A DNA stretch of 64,000 nucleotides from Methanosarcina flavescens (GCF_001304615.2 NZ_CP032683.1:2976001-3040000), one strand, 5' to 3'; shown: positions 1 to 8,705, counted from the first letter of the stretch. Notes: a model not told the origin generated them from the letters alone. Made by a program: numbers and translations.

Positions 1-150
1 GCTTATGGCATCCTTTCCAGACGAAGCTACGCCTGTAACCGTATATCCCAGGCTCTTTAACATTTTCTTTATACCCATTGCGACGATATGCTCGTCCTCA
101 ACAACGAGAATTCTACCTTCTGCCATTTTTCTTCCTTCTGCCATTTTCAT
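1..150 (-). CDS. Response regulator receiver domain, partial (runs off the left edge)
   Basis: About 50 residues of a CheY-like receiver domain are visible before the gene leaves the window. The first strand reads ILVVEDE, with the acidic residues that bind Mg2+, followed by GYTVTGVASSGKDA. The phospho-acceptor Asp lies outside. It begins 13 bases after the stop of the sensor kinase on the same strand, so the two form one operon and it is the likely phosphotransfer partner. Three in-frame ATGs begin (reading leftwards) at 150, 144 and 126. Codons 144-127 and 126-109 are an 18-base tandem duplication of the start region. Only the ATG at 126 has an SD-like AGAAGGAAG before it. The output domain, if any, cannot be seen. 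Confidence 0.85.
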   Translation of the reverse strand, partial: MKMAEGRKMAEGRILVVEDEHIVAMGIKKMLKSLGYTVTGVASSGKDAIS

Positions 151-163
151 TTATTTCAGGGCT

Positions 164-2761
164 TCATCTTCTGGAAAAACTAATTTTGAACCCGGTTCCC
201 ATGCTTCTGTCAAGTTCGATTTCCCCATCAATCTGATCCACGAGTGTTGTTACCAGTTGAAGTCCCAGGGAAGTCGTGTCCCTAAAGTCAAGTTCCTCAG
301 GAAAGCCCCTACCATTATCTCTTACTATAAGAGTTAACCTTTCTTCTTTGCTCCCTTTTGTACCTTTAAGATCATTAATCTCGTTATTAGGGCAACTGGA
401 TTCTCTATCTCCTGAGTTCCCAGGGTCTTCTTTCTGCCAGGAGAGACATTCTTCTTTACTTTTGCGTAGCTCAATATAAATCTCTCCTTCTTTTTTCCCA
501 GCAAAAGCATGTTTGAGGGAGTTTGAGACCAGCTCATTGACAATTATCCCGAGAGGAACCGCCGTATCCATGCCCAGAAAAACCTTTTCAATATCCAGTT
601 TCAAGCTTACTTTCCCGCTGTCAAGGGAATAGGACTGGAAAAGATAATCTGCAAGATTCTTAATATAATCTGCAAGGTCTACGCTTACCATATCTTCGGA
701 TTGGTAAAGTTTTTCGTGAACAAGCGCCATTGACTTGACCCTGTGCTGGCTGTCTCTGAAGGCTTCAATTACATCTTTATCCGTAAAGTTTCCGGATTCA
801 AGGTACAGGAGCGTTGAGATAACCTGTAAATTATTCTTGATGCGGTGATGGATTTCTTTTTTACGGATCTCCTCCATCTTGAGAAGGGCATCCTCAGCTT
901 TCTTATGCTCGGTTATATCAAGGATAACACCCTGAAGATGGATTTCTCCGTCCTCGCTGCGCTGGACAAACGTCCTTTCGTCAACCCAGCGGACCTCACC
1001 TGATTTTGTGAGAACCCGGTATTCCGAGGTGTAGTCCGTACAGCCGGTCTCAACACGCATTTTAACCTCGGCACTCATTTTCTCAATATCCTCGGGATGC
1101 ACAATATCACCATAACGAAGCCTTTTCGAGGTGAAGTCCTCCACGTCATAACCCAGCCTGGTAATGTTTTCCGAGACAAATTCCGCAGGCCACATGGGTT
1201 CATACTTCCACAGAAACACAATTACAGGACTTGTATTTATTACTTTTTCCATTTCTTCCTTAAGCTGGTTAGAACGCTCAAGTTCTTTTGCATAATCCAG
1301 AAGAGCTTTTTCTGCCTCTATACGCTGAGTAGTAGCCAGATCAAGAGCCTGACGCGTCTTTTCGATTCCATCCGTAAGTAGCTTGAAATCGCCCTGCCCA
1401 TGCACAAGAATCTGCCGCTTAAAATCATTCTGCTGAAAGGCTGTAAAGACTGCATTTGAGTCGTCAATTATCTGGTTCAAGGTTTCGGAGAATTTATCAA
1501 GTGTGTTTCCGAGTTCTCTGAACTCTCCCTGTACATCGGCGTTTACCCTCTCTTTTAACTCTCCTCTTGCGAGCGCATTGGTCACCCGTATAGTCTCCCT
1601 GACAGGAACAATTACAGCCTTAAGGATCTCGTTAAGGCCTGTAGGGATTTCCCTAAAATCAATTTCCACATCTGTATCCGCCCTGACATCAAGCCTTCCT
1701 TTAACGGCATCCTGGGCAATACTCTTGAAATCCTGAACGATTTTATCTATCGGCCTTGTGATGGAGAGGGCGATCATATATGCAAGGCCTGCCATAAACA
1801 AGATAGAGATTGCAGAAATGACAAGTAGCCTGTTCCGAAGATCAACAATGCCTGCAAGCATTTCCTCTTTCGGAATTACAAGCACGAAGGCGAGATTCCC
1901 GGTTTTCACAGGTTCATAAAACATTACAACATTTTTACCTGTGGTAGGGTCTATAATCTCGATATATCCCCCTGTTCCGTTTTTTATTTCACCTGCGGCT
2001 CTGTCTATTTCTTCTAAATTAAAATCGTAGAGACTCTTTTTCCCAATCCAATCCTTGCGTACAGGATGGGAGAGCAAAACGCCGGTATTACTTACCATGA
2101 AGGCATATCCCGTGTCAAAAGCTCGGACCTCGCTCACTTCCTCATCTACATATTCCAGAGGGACATCTATTCCTCCTATCCCGACAAATTTTCCATCCTT
2201 GAAAATCGGGGATACATGGCTTACCATAAAAACTCCTTCATAAAAGTACGGCTCGGTCAGGATATATTCTCCTTTTGCTTTGGGCAGCTGGTAGTAATCC
2301 GATGAACTGTAATGCACAAGTGGCTCGACAATGACGCTGCCTTCTATATTATTGCAGTAAGGAACAAACATACCTGTTGCGTCATGCCCTGGGGCATTAA
2401 CGTATTCCTCATCCTTGCCGTCAAAAGCGTTTGGCTCATATCCCACATAAACACCAGTGAGATTCGGGTTTTTTTCAAGGATGTTCTCAAGAATGCTGAT
2501 TACCTCACTCCTGTTAGAAGCTTCGTAATTCTCCATAGTAAGGGCAAGCGTCTTTACAACTGCGCTGTTAGCTTTCATATCTGCATCAAACTGGTTTGCA
2601 TAATTGCTTGCCATTTCAATTGATTTCTGGTAAGCCAGCTTTTCTTCTTGGGAAGTGACCGTACTTATAATTACAGCCGTAGAGACCGCAAGCACAAGAA
2701 AAACCCCTACAACGATATAAATAACCAGCTTTGATTTCAGGGGGAAGTTTTTAAATTTCAT
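164..2761 (-). CDS. Membrane sensor histidine kinase (dCache-HAMP-PAS-HisKA_2-HATPase)
   Basis: This 865-residue sensor kinase has a membrane helix at about 12-34, an extracytoplasmic double-Cache-like domain to about 305, and a second membrane helix at 309-330. HAMP segments follow at 330-440, then a PAS domain at 505-617. The kinase core has a HisKA_2-type phosphorylation helix (EIHHRIKNNLQ, His near 638) and a HATPase with N box NELVSNSLKHAF and G box DNGRGF. A polar, low-complexity insert of about 45 residues splits the HATPase between 757 and 805, which is unusual. The PAS domain closely resembles both PAS domains of the protein at 5004-5891. The ligand is unknown. A FilR1-type regulator lies 74 bases upstream and a receiver protein 13 bases downstream, suggesting one regulatory operon. 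Confidence 0.9.
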   Translation of the reverse strand: MKFKNFPLKSKLVIYIVVGVFLVLAVSTAVIISTVTSQEEKLAYQKSIEMASNYANQFDADMKANSAVVKTLALTMENYEASNRSEVISILENILEKNPNLTGVYVGYEPNAFDGKDEEYVNAPGHDATGMFVPYCNNIEGSVIVEPLVHYSSSDYYQLPKAKGEYILTEPYFYEGVFMVSHVSPIFKDGKFVGIGGIDVPLEYVDEEVSEVRAFDTGYAFMVSNTGVLLSHPVRKDWIGKKSLYDFNLEEIDRAAGEIKNGTGGYIEIIDPTTGKNVVMFYEPVKTGNLAFVLVIPKEEMLAGIVDLRNRLLVISAISILFMAGLAYMIALSITRPIDKIVQDFKSIAQDAVKGRLDVRADTDVEIDFREIPTGLNEILKAVIVPVRETIRVTNALARGELKERVNADVQGEFRELGNTLDKFSETLNQIIDDSNAVFTAFQQNDFKRQILVHGQGDFKLLTDGIEKTRQALDLATTQRIEAEKALLDYAKELERSNQLKEEMEKVINTSPVIVFLWKYEPMWPAEFVSENITRLGYDVEDFTSKRLRYGDIVHPEDIEKMSAEVKMRVETGCTDYTSEYRVLTKSGEVRWVDERTFVQRSEDGEIHLQGVILDITEHKKAEDALLKMEEIRKKEIHHRIKNNLQVISTLLYLESGNFTDKDVIEAFRDSQHRVKSMALVHEKLYQSEDMVSVDLADYIKNLADYLFQSYSLDSGKVSLKLDIEKVFLGMDTAVPLGIIVNELVSNSLKHAFAGKKEGEIYIELRKSKEECLSWQKEDPGNSGDRESSCPNNEINDLKGTKGSKEERLTLIVRDNGRGFPEELDFRDTTSLGLQLVTTLVDQIDGEIELDRSMGTGFKISFSRR

Positions 2762-2835
2762 AGCTTAAACTCCAGCCAGATATAAATGGAAGCGGGAGAA
2801 TTGTCTCTGTTTTGCCTGCAGAAACCAGGCAACCT

Positions 2836-3621
2836 TCAGATTTCGATCACTTCTCGAGACAATTGTTTATAATGCGTGAAAAGTTCCTTACCCCAGCGAA
2901 GGGCGCTGGCATCGAAACTCATTACTTTCCTGTGATCGTATTTCCCCTGCCTGTTGAAAAGGCAGAGATACATAAACCTTTCAGTAACAGCAATCGTCGG
3001 AAGCTGCAGACTTTCCTCGTAGACCATAAAAACTGTATTTTCGGAGTTGAGCAGGGCTTCAAGTTCATCCGCGCAATCATTTTTGAGCCTCTCGAATACA
3101 GGTCTTGTAAGCACGACTTCCATTTCAGCCCCATTTTTTGCGAGCCTGGAATAAAGTGAAGGATAGAGAGGATGATAGTAGGAGAGCGAGCTCATGATGC
3201 ATCTTGATTTTATGAGATTTTCGGTAAACTCCCTGGGAAGGTCGAACAGATGGTTCAGGTCGGGTTCTATCACCATGCATTCTCCAAGCTCTCCAAGCCG
3301 CATAAACTGTTCATTGGGTATGACACTCGTATCCCGGCTTGCCCAGTAATCTTTATTCTCCTCGATGACCTCAAGTGTGTTCAGAAGAGGAAGCATGTTT
3401 CCCACAATAAGTTTCCCGATCTCCGAGAGCATATAAGTATCCTCTTTCTGGAAGATCAGACCCTGTTTTTTAAGGATTTTAATCTGAGGCATCATTGCCT
3501 TTGAGGTTACATTGAGAGAAGTTTTTATTTGCTCAATGTCCCTTGGTCCTTCCATCAGCAGAAGGAGGAGATTTTTCCTTTTTTCAGAAAGCCAGATAGT
3601 ATCGCATAAAGATGAACTCAT
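2836..3621 (-). CDS. FilR1-type winged-helix transcriptional regulator (first copy)
   Basis: This 261-residue DNA-binding protein has an N-terminal winged helix (LSEKRKNLLLLLMEGP, then a recognition region near residues 30-55). A FilR1/DUF1724-type middle-to-C-terminal domain ends in WGKELFTHYKQ. Members of this family in methanogens regulate methanogenesis genes; this gene's own targets are not visible. It has the same architecture as the protein at 6851-7657 and shares its blocks (SEKRKN, LSEIGK/R, WGKELF/Y). It lies just before the sensor kinase on the same strand. The stop-to-start gap is 74 bases, so co-transcription is likely. No clear ribosome site precedes the ATG at 3621, so the message may be leaderless. 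Confidence 0.85.
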   Translation of the reverse strand: MSSSLCDTIWLSEKRKNLLLLLMEGPRDIEQIKTSLNVTSKAMMPQIKILKKQGLIFQKEDTYMLSEIGKLIVGNMLPLLNTLEVIEENKDYWASRDTSVIPNEQFMRLGELGECMVIEPDLNHLFDLPREFTENLIKSRCIMSSLSYYHPLYPSLYSRLAKNGAEMEVVLTRPVFERLKNDCADELEALLNSENTVFMVYEESLQLPTIAVTERFMYLCLFNRQGKYDHRKVMSFDASALRWGKELFTHYKQLSREVIEI

Positions 3622-3959
3622 TGCTATTCTATATTTATTGGAAGCACTTTTATTAAAAGATTATGTTAGACAAGAAAATATATTTAGAGAATGTTTGAAA
3701 TCCTGATTTTGAGAAGAGCTCCAGATTTGATTTTGTCCCCATTGGAAATTTTAATAGCATTAAAAAATCTCTTTGCTTTAGAACCTGCATATGCCTCTTT
3801 CCTTTTCCTGAAACTTTTGCAACAACTAGGTAGATCGGGCTATATATTATCAAAGCTATATACAAATCACTTGCCACCTGACAGAAACAAGTCCAACATA
3901 AGAAAATTGCCTAAAGAGATAATTAACACTCCAGAAAGGGCAAACAAAGCTTAAAAAAA

Positions 3960-4136
3960 ATGGCACTAAAAAACGACTAAAAAATGGCAAAAAATTAAGT
4001 TGGTCACTGAAAACTGGTTAAAATGGCAATAAAAACGAGTTAAAGTGACCACTTAAACAACTAAAAACGGTAGCAAAAAAATAAATAATTGCATAAAAAA
4101 CGAGATAAAATGGCGCACTAAAAACAGTTAAAAACC
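3960..4136. repeat. A-rich degenerate tandem repeats
   Basis: About six imperfect copies of a unit like TGGCA-CTAAAAAACGAGTTAAAA, 21-39 bases each, occur in a row. Copies begin near 3960, 3983, 4023, 4046, 4091 and 4111. Spacing and sequence vary too much for a CRISPR array, and there is no inverted structure. The function is unknown. Confidence 0.6.
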
Positions 4137-4322
4137 AAAAATTTTAAAGACACAAAAGACTCTGCATCATTTAAAAAATTGCAGAATACTTGCGAGTTAT
4201 GGGCTGTATACTGGAGTTCGGCTTTAACTCGAAAGATCTCTGAAAAGCTAAAGAAGAAAATTTCAGGCTTAATAAGCGGGAATTTTCTCTGCTCAGAACC
4301 CCTGCAAATGCATTAAAAATGT

Positions 4323-4364
4323 ACCTGAAAGCCGTGGCAAGTGGGAATGTCATAGCTTTCAGGT
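4323..4364. repeat. Inverted repeat, 10-base stem
   Basis: ACCTGAAAGC at 4323-4332 is the exact reverse complement of GCTTTCAGGT at 4355-4364, with a 22-base loop. It lies beyond the 3' end of the DUF2769 gene. It could be part of an RNA 3' end or an unrelated small RNA; nothing else supports either. Confidence 0.4.
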
Positions 4365-4516
4365 GCCTCCGAAACCGGATGTATTTTACAAGACAAAAAA
4401 CATTTTTAATCTTATGGACTTTTATTCCTTTTTTCCTTTTTTGTTTTGAATTTTCTGGTCATTGTATTACACAAAATCTTGCTTCTCACTGCGCTCCGAG
4501 ACTTTTGTGCTGTTTT

Positions 4517-4864
4517 TTAGAGAAGATTCAGGCTTTCTTCAGAAGCCTCAGGTTTTTCGGATTGGATACAGAAGTACTTTCCCTCGAGCCGGAATTTCCT
4601 GAAAAGTTCGCAGGTTTCACAGAGACAGCCCAGTTTTTTATCCTGTCCTGGGCATTTGCCTCTCGAGCAAAACATTCCTGCGCCGCCAGAATAGGAAGGA
4701 CAGCTTTTGCAGATGCAGGCTTTAAGGTGATGGTACGAGCCGCAGATCCCGAAATATCTCCCGTATTCTTCCCTGGCCTGCTGTATAATGTCGAGTGTTC
4801 CCTTTCCTGATTTTCCACTTTTTCCGACATTCTCTTTATTTTCTGCTGTAAGCTTGGAATCCAT
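4517..4864 (-). CDS. DUF2769 cysteine-rich small protein
   Basis: This 115-residue soluble protein has ten cysteines in the DUF2769 pattern: CGSYHHLKACICKSCPSY, then FCSRGKC, CLCETCELF and YFC. The layout suggests metal or Fe-S binding, but the family has no established role. The ATG is preceded by GGGAGAAAT at good distance, so this start is preferred over the other overlapping frame. It is monocistronic on the left strand and stands divergently, about 140 bases away, from the tandem-PAS gene. Confidence 0.75.
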   Translation of the reverse strand: MDSKLTAENKENVGKSGKSGKGTLDIIQQAREEYGRYFGICGSYHHLKACICKSCPSYSGGAGMFCSRGKCPGQDKKLGCLCETCELFRKFRLEGKYFCIQSEKPEASEESLNLL

Positions 4865-5003
4865 GATATTTCTCCCGTGAACAAAAAGCTATAATTTATA
4901 AGATGTCAAAATATATTATATATTACTTGAGGATTTGAGAAGTGCATTTTGCCTGAGACGGTTAAAGGATTTTGGATCCGAAGGGTTTGTGGAGGTAATA
5001 GCT

Positions 5004-5891
5004 ATGGGATTCAATCAACTAGCTGAAAGCGACGAACTGATTCTTGATGAAGCACTTGAAAGGCAGCGAATTCTGGAAACTGTAATTAATAACAGTCCTA
5101 TTATGGCCTTTCTCTGGACCCCGGACGAGGACTGGCCTGCAAAATATGTTTCCGAAAACGTAACCCAGCTTGGGTACAGCGCAGAAGATTTCCTGACTGG
5201 CAGGATAATGTATGCAGATATTGTCCATTCCGAGGATATAGACCGGGTTAGAAAGGAACTTACACGATGTTGCGAAACTGGGCAGGAGAGTTTTGTACAG
5301 CGGTACAGGGTTCTTACAGGGAAGGGAAAAGTCCGGTGGGTAGAAGAAAAAACCTTTATTCATCGTGATGAAAACGGGAATGTAAAAAGTTTCCAGGGAA
5401 TAGTCAGAGATATTACTCAGGAAATAAAAAATGAGAAAGCGCTGAGGGACGCGCTTGAAAGCCAGAAAGCCCTGATGGAAAAGCAAAAGGTCCTGCTTGA
5501 ACGGCAAAAAGCCCTTGAAACCGTAATTAACAACAGTCCTACGGTAGTATTTCTCTGGAAAGCTGAAAAATACTGGCCTACCGTATATGTATCCGAAAAT
5601 GTCAGGCAATTTGGGTATGCCCCCGAGGACTTCATTTCCGGAAGAGTCCTTTATGGGAAAATTATTCATCCCGAAGACCTGCTTCTTGTGGAACTCGAAC
5701 TTGAGGAGAACTGCGAAGAAGGGGGAAAGGAATTCAATCGCCAGTACCGGATCCTTACGCAGAGCTCTGAAGTCCGCTGGGTTGACGAAAAAACTTTTAT
5801 TCAGCGCAATGAGGAAGGGGAAATTACTCATTTCCAGGGCATTATAGAGGACATAACCCAACAGGTTAAAAGATCTGATGCCCGCGGGTAG
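5004..5891 (+). CDS. Tandem PAS-domain protein without output domain
   Basis: This 295-residue protein consists of two PAS_3-type domains (about 15-140 and 165-290) joined by a short coiled coil rich in Gln, Lys and Leu (about 140-165). The two domains are clear internal duplicates: each starts ETVINNSP and carries a SENV-GY-EDF block and a VRWV(E/D)EKTFI block. No kinase, GGDEF or DNA-binding domain follows. The start at 5004 is chosen because GGAGGT at 4991-4996 lies 7 bases before it; the open frame extends upstream to a TTG at 4935 without a ribosome site. Both PAS copies resemble the PAS domain of the kinase at 164-2761, suggesting a shared ligand, heterodimerisation or a derived fragment. 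The stop is TAG, with TAA two codons later. Confidence 0.85.
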   Translation: MGFNQLAESDELILDEALERQRILETVINNSPIMAFLWTPDEDWPAKYVSENVTQLGYSAEDFLTGRIMYADIVHSEDIDRVRKELTRCCETGQESFVQRYRVLTGKGKVRWVEEKTFIHRDENGNVKSFQGIVRDITQEIKNEKALRDALESQKALMEKQKVLLERQKALETVINNSPTVVFLWKAEKYWPTVYVSENVRQFGYAPEDFISGRVLYGKIIHPEDLLLVELELEENCEEGGKEFNRQYRILTQSSEVRWVDEKTFIQRNEEGEITHFQGIIEDITQQVKRSDARG

Positions 5892-6035
5892 GGTTAAACA
5901 AGCTCAATTGTTTCCTGAATATACTTTATTCATCCGTCAAGGTTGAGAATATTAAAGTACTATGCTTCAACCTTTATACCTTCTGCTAGCTTTATTACTT
6001 CCTTAACAAATAATTATTTATGTTTGAGAGGATTT

Positions 6036-6143
6036 AGAAGTACTTGCAAATTTTATTATAACTGTTGGATCTGCAATTCTATGAAATGCCTTGAGTGTGA
6101 AGTCGGAAGCAAAGAATGCTGGGTAATAAGAAAAGATATGTAA
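6036..6143 (+). pseudogene. Possible remnant of a Cys-rich domain
   Basis: The open frame reads a compact run with six cysteines (CKFYYNCWICNS, then KCLECEVGSKECW) and stops at 6143. There is no good start or ribosome site, and the upstream part looks like spacer. The spacing recalls small metal- or Fe-S-binding modules found beside PAS sensors. It may equally be a chance frame. Confidence 0.25.
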
Positions 6144-6207
6144 ATGGTATGAAAAATTATATAAAAGAATGAATTGTTCCCCACAAAACTGAAAAGGATT
6201 ACATCCC

Positions 6208-6257
6208 GAAAAAGGTTCGCTTATAAGGAGTTTGAAAGAACAGGCGGACCTTTTTTG
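6208..6257. terminator. Hairpin with T-run, about 320 bases after the PAS gene
   Basis: AAAAAGGTTCGC can pair along all 12 positions with GCGGACCTTTTT (one G-U wobble) around a 23-base loop, and the 3' arm ends in six T. It may be a transcript end or a small-RNA terminator. Its distance from the PAS gene leaves room for a short transcript. Confidence 0.4.
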
Positions 6258-6692
6258 GGAAAAATGTTATTTAACAGGCGTTAAGAAGCGGACTTATGCA
6301 CACTGAACCAAAAAAAAGTAAAAATTCAGGTTCTTGAGAACAGAAAGCATTGCAACCTTCAGTAAAATTATTATTTTTATCAGATTGCTGGCATACTCTT
6401 TTTATTGCTCATTTTCATGAGAGTAATCTGGAAAAAACTGTATATTTATGATATAAACCTGTAATACCAGTAGAGTTCTTTATAAAAATATCACAGAAAG
6501 CAGTCCATGTAAATTAGTTAAATATTAAGGTATTGGCAGGTAGATAATCCATTAAACGAAATATGCATTTTGAAATTGAATTTCTAAATTGAATTTTCTG
6601 GGAAAAAAGGTGCTTAAAAAGAAAAAAAATTCACAAAAATGCACAATGTTCACGAAATGGAGAGAAAAATATATTAACTATTAATTTTCAAG

Positions 6693-6706
6693 TTTTTATA
6701 AATACA
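6693..6706 (+). promoter_or_regulatory. TATA-like box before the second FilR1-type regulator
   Basis: TTTTTATAAATAC matches an archaeal TATA box. A start of transcription about 25 bases downstream (near 6728) would place the three 17-base repeats inside the leader or just downstream of the start. No mapped start is available. Confidence 0.4.
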
Positions 6707-6756
6707 AGGGTCATACTCAGTTTCTGGTATGAATCTTCCTTTATTGCTAAGCTTTC

Positions 6757-6807
6757 CTAGATTTCTAGAAGTTCTAGATTTCTAGAACTTCTAGATTTCT
6801 AGAACTC
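6757..6807. repeat. Three tandem 17-base palindrome-bearing repeats
   Basis: Units at 6757-6773, 6774-6790 and 6791-6807 read CTAGATTTCTAGAAGTT with only one or two changes. Each contains the palindrome TTCTAGAA, with further CTAG cores. They end 44 bases before the ATG of the regulator at 6851. The arrangement suits a cooperative operator, possibly autoregulatory, but there is no direct evidence. Confidence 0.75.
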
Positions 6808-6850
6808 CTATATATTACAAGCCTGCAGGCAGCAGGTCAAGGTGCATAAT

Positions 6851-7657
6851 ATGGAGAATACTCTACTCGACCTGATCCTTCTATCTGAGAAAAGAAAGAA
6901 TGTGTTGCTTCTTCTGCTTGAGGGACCAAAGGATATTGAAACAATAAAAAAAGCCCTCAGTGCCAGTGCAACCGCAGTCCAGCCGCAGGTAAAAAAGCTC
7001 AAAGAACAGCACCTGGTAGTTCAGGAAAAAAACCTCTACAGGTTAAGCGAGATAGGCAGAGTTGTAGCTGAAAAGATGAAGCCGCTTGTAGATACGCTTG
7101 CCGTTCTCGAAGAAAATGTAGATTACTGGGCAGACCGGGAAATGAACGAGATTCCAGACTTTCTCCTTCGAAGAATTTACGAGCTTGGGCACTGCACCAT
7201 AATTGAACCTCAGATAGACCACATGTTTGAGATGATCCCGGAATATGTCAAAAATGTTCGGCTGGCAAAAAAGCTTGATGCTGTACTTCCTTACTTCCAT
7301 CCTCTTTTTCCTTCTTTTTACATGGAAATTGCCGAGAAAGGAATACCAATATCACTTGTTTTACCCAAATCCGTCCTGAAAAGGTGGGTTGAGGATTATA
7401 GGGAACAGACCGAGCAATATCTTAAAAAAGAAAATGCAAAACTTTTTACCTGTACAGATTGTGAGAGGATTCCTGCGATCACAGCAACTGATAGCTTTAT
7501 GGCAATGGCACTTTTCCCGAAAAGTACGGTATTTGACAGGAAGTATGTGATTTGCTTTGAGCCAGGATCTCTGGTGTGGGGAAAAGAACTCTACAACTAT
7601 TACGAACAGCGCTCTGAACAGATTAATAACATAGACAATTACACTGAGACCCCCTAA
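6851..7657 (+). CDS. FilR1-type winged-helix transcriptional regulator (second copy)
   Basis: This 268-residue relative of the regulator at 2836-3621 has an N-terminal winged helix (LSEKRKNVLLLLLEGP) and a FilR1-type domain ending in VWGKELYNYYEQ. Conserved blocks include LYRLSEIGR, YFHPLFPSFY and the FEPGSLVWGK region. I place the start at the ATG 6851 because AAGGTG precedes it at about 7 bases. A GTG three codons earlier (6842) is also possible. The three 17-base palindromic repeats immediately upstream make autoregulation plausible. Methanogen members of this family control methanogenesis-related genes; no target is adjacent here. Confidence 0.85.
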   Translation: MENTLLDLILLSEKRKNVLLLLLEGPKDIETIKKALSASATAVQPQVKKLKEQHLVVQEKNLYRLSEIGRVVAEKMKPLVDTLAVLEENVDYWADREMNEIPDFLLRRIYELGHCTIIEPQIDHMFEMIPEYVKNVRLAKKLDAVLPYFHPLFPSFYMEIAEKGIPISLVLPKSVLKRWVEDYREQTEQYLKKENAKLFTCTDCERIPAITATDSFMAMALFPKSTVFDRKYVICFEPGSLVWGKELYNYYEQRSEQINNIDNYTETP

Positions 7658-7684
7658 CAGAACAGGATGCCAGAAACCTGACTG

Positions 7685-8592
7685 TCAGAGATATTCCTCA
7701 AAACCTGCCTTACCACAGGCATAGGCTTCATGCCAGCCTGAGAGTACAGGCTTTTTTTCATAAAGGGCTTTTCTCTGGGCTTCAAGAAGCTCAGGGGCTT
7801 TTCCCATAAACTCTGCAGCGCATAGGACTTGGTTTTCAACTTTTCCATCAAGCTCTTTTAGCCAGCTATACCCTTCAAAAGATCTGAGCAGATGATGGTC
7901 CAGAATCAGGGTATCTACGTGCTTTGCCAGAAGGAGAGCATTTTCAGAGGCTTCTTTTCCGGCTTCAGGCACGCGATGTGAAAGATAAATAGGAGGGCCT
8001 GAGGCAAAAACAATTGTGGGTTCCCAGGCGAGTACTTTAAGTACCGCTTCCCTATGCAGAAGCTGGATATCGGAACTATGGACAAAAACCTCATCTCCCT
8101 CGCAGATCCGGGTCATCATTACAGTTCCAAAGCCCTTTTCCCTTGCCCCGTGTGGAGCAGGAGGAGAGAACTCCATACTGCCAGACTTTTTGCCTTCCGA
8201 AGCAGGAAGAGGAAAACCCAGAAAATCCGAAAGTTCACGTCTCCGCTTTGAAGAGAGAGCTGAGATTTTTGTCGGGCCTTTACACCAGAAATGTATCCCG
8301 TCAAGGGAAGGGAGGGCTTCCATTGGCAGCTGATACGGGTCTTCAGCCCTCATTGGCATATGGTCCCCGTGAAAGTGGCTGATAACAACGTCCGTAGCCT
8401 CTCCAAATGCAGAGAGAATCTTTTCCCTTATCCTGAAAGCCGCAGCAACCTCTACCGGGTGGGGAACAGTCCTGAACGCAGGCGTGCGAGCGCAACTCCA
8501 GGATCGATCAGAACCGTTCTCTCACCCGTTTTTACAAGACAGGCAAGTGACCTTGCTCCAAAAGATTCACATCCCAGTATGTCAATCTGCAT
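7685..8592 (-). pseudogene. UPF0282 metallo-beta-lactamase-fold protein, single-base frameshift
   Basis: Two reading frames together give one UPF0282 protein. The first (8592 to about 8461) reads MQIDILG...LIDPGVALARLRSGLFP. The second, in another frame, continues HPVEVAAAF...VVISHFHGDH to the stop at 7685. The HFHGDH block is the metal-binding signature of this fold, and LDHHLLRS lies near the C-terminus. The break is at a run of four C on the coding strand (8461-8464); one extra C restores the frame through FPHPVEV. This could be a real inactivating mutation or a homopolymer sequencing error, since the rest shows no decay. The function of the family is not established. Confidence 0.8.
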
Positions 8593-8705
8593 ATGTTTCT
8601 CTATGCTTGAAGGAATAAAAGTTCTTCTTATAGGAGCATTTACTGAAGAAAGGAGCTTTGTTGATCTTTTTCTCCGGCACATCAACCTGCACATTTTTAC
8701 CCTTT

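Larger units (their letters stand above)
3622..4516. other. Intergenic region, 895 bases, no convincing gene
   Basis: Open frames here (for example 3691-3954 forward) lack ribosome sites and resemble no family I know. The stretch contains the A-rich degenerate repeat at 3960-4136 and an inverted repeat at 4323-4364. It separates the regulator, which is transcribed leftwards, from the converging end of the DUF2769 gene. Confidence 0.6.
5892..6841. other. Intergenic region, about 950 bases
   Basis: There is no full-length gene. It holds a short Cys-rich frame ending at 6143, a hairpin at 6208-6257, a TATA-like box near 6695 and the 17-base repeats at 6757-6807. The rest is AT-rich spacer. Confidence 0.6.

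Noticed and set aside
3653-3954. Two overlapping small frames on opposite strands
   Set aside because: Neither has a ribosome site, known motif or membrane/soluble pattern that stands out from AT-rich spacer.
3960-4136. Possible CRISPR array
   Set aside because: Units are degenerate, of uneven length, lack unique spacers and no cas gene is near.
4319-4810. 163-codon frame over the DUF2769 gene
   Set aside because: It runs antisense to the cysteine-rich gene, which has a ribosome site and family pattern.
5019-5861. 280-codon left-strand frame opposite the tandem-PAS gene
   Set aside because: It is a mirror of the PAS coding sequence, with no ribosome site and no family features.
8595-8694. 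N-terminal extension of the UPF0282 protein
   Set aside because: The family begins at MQIDILG; the upstream residues are basic and not conserved.
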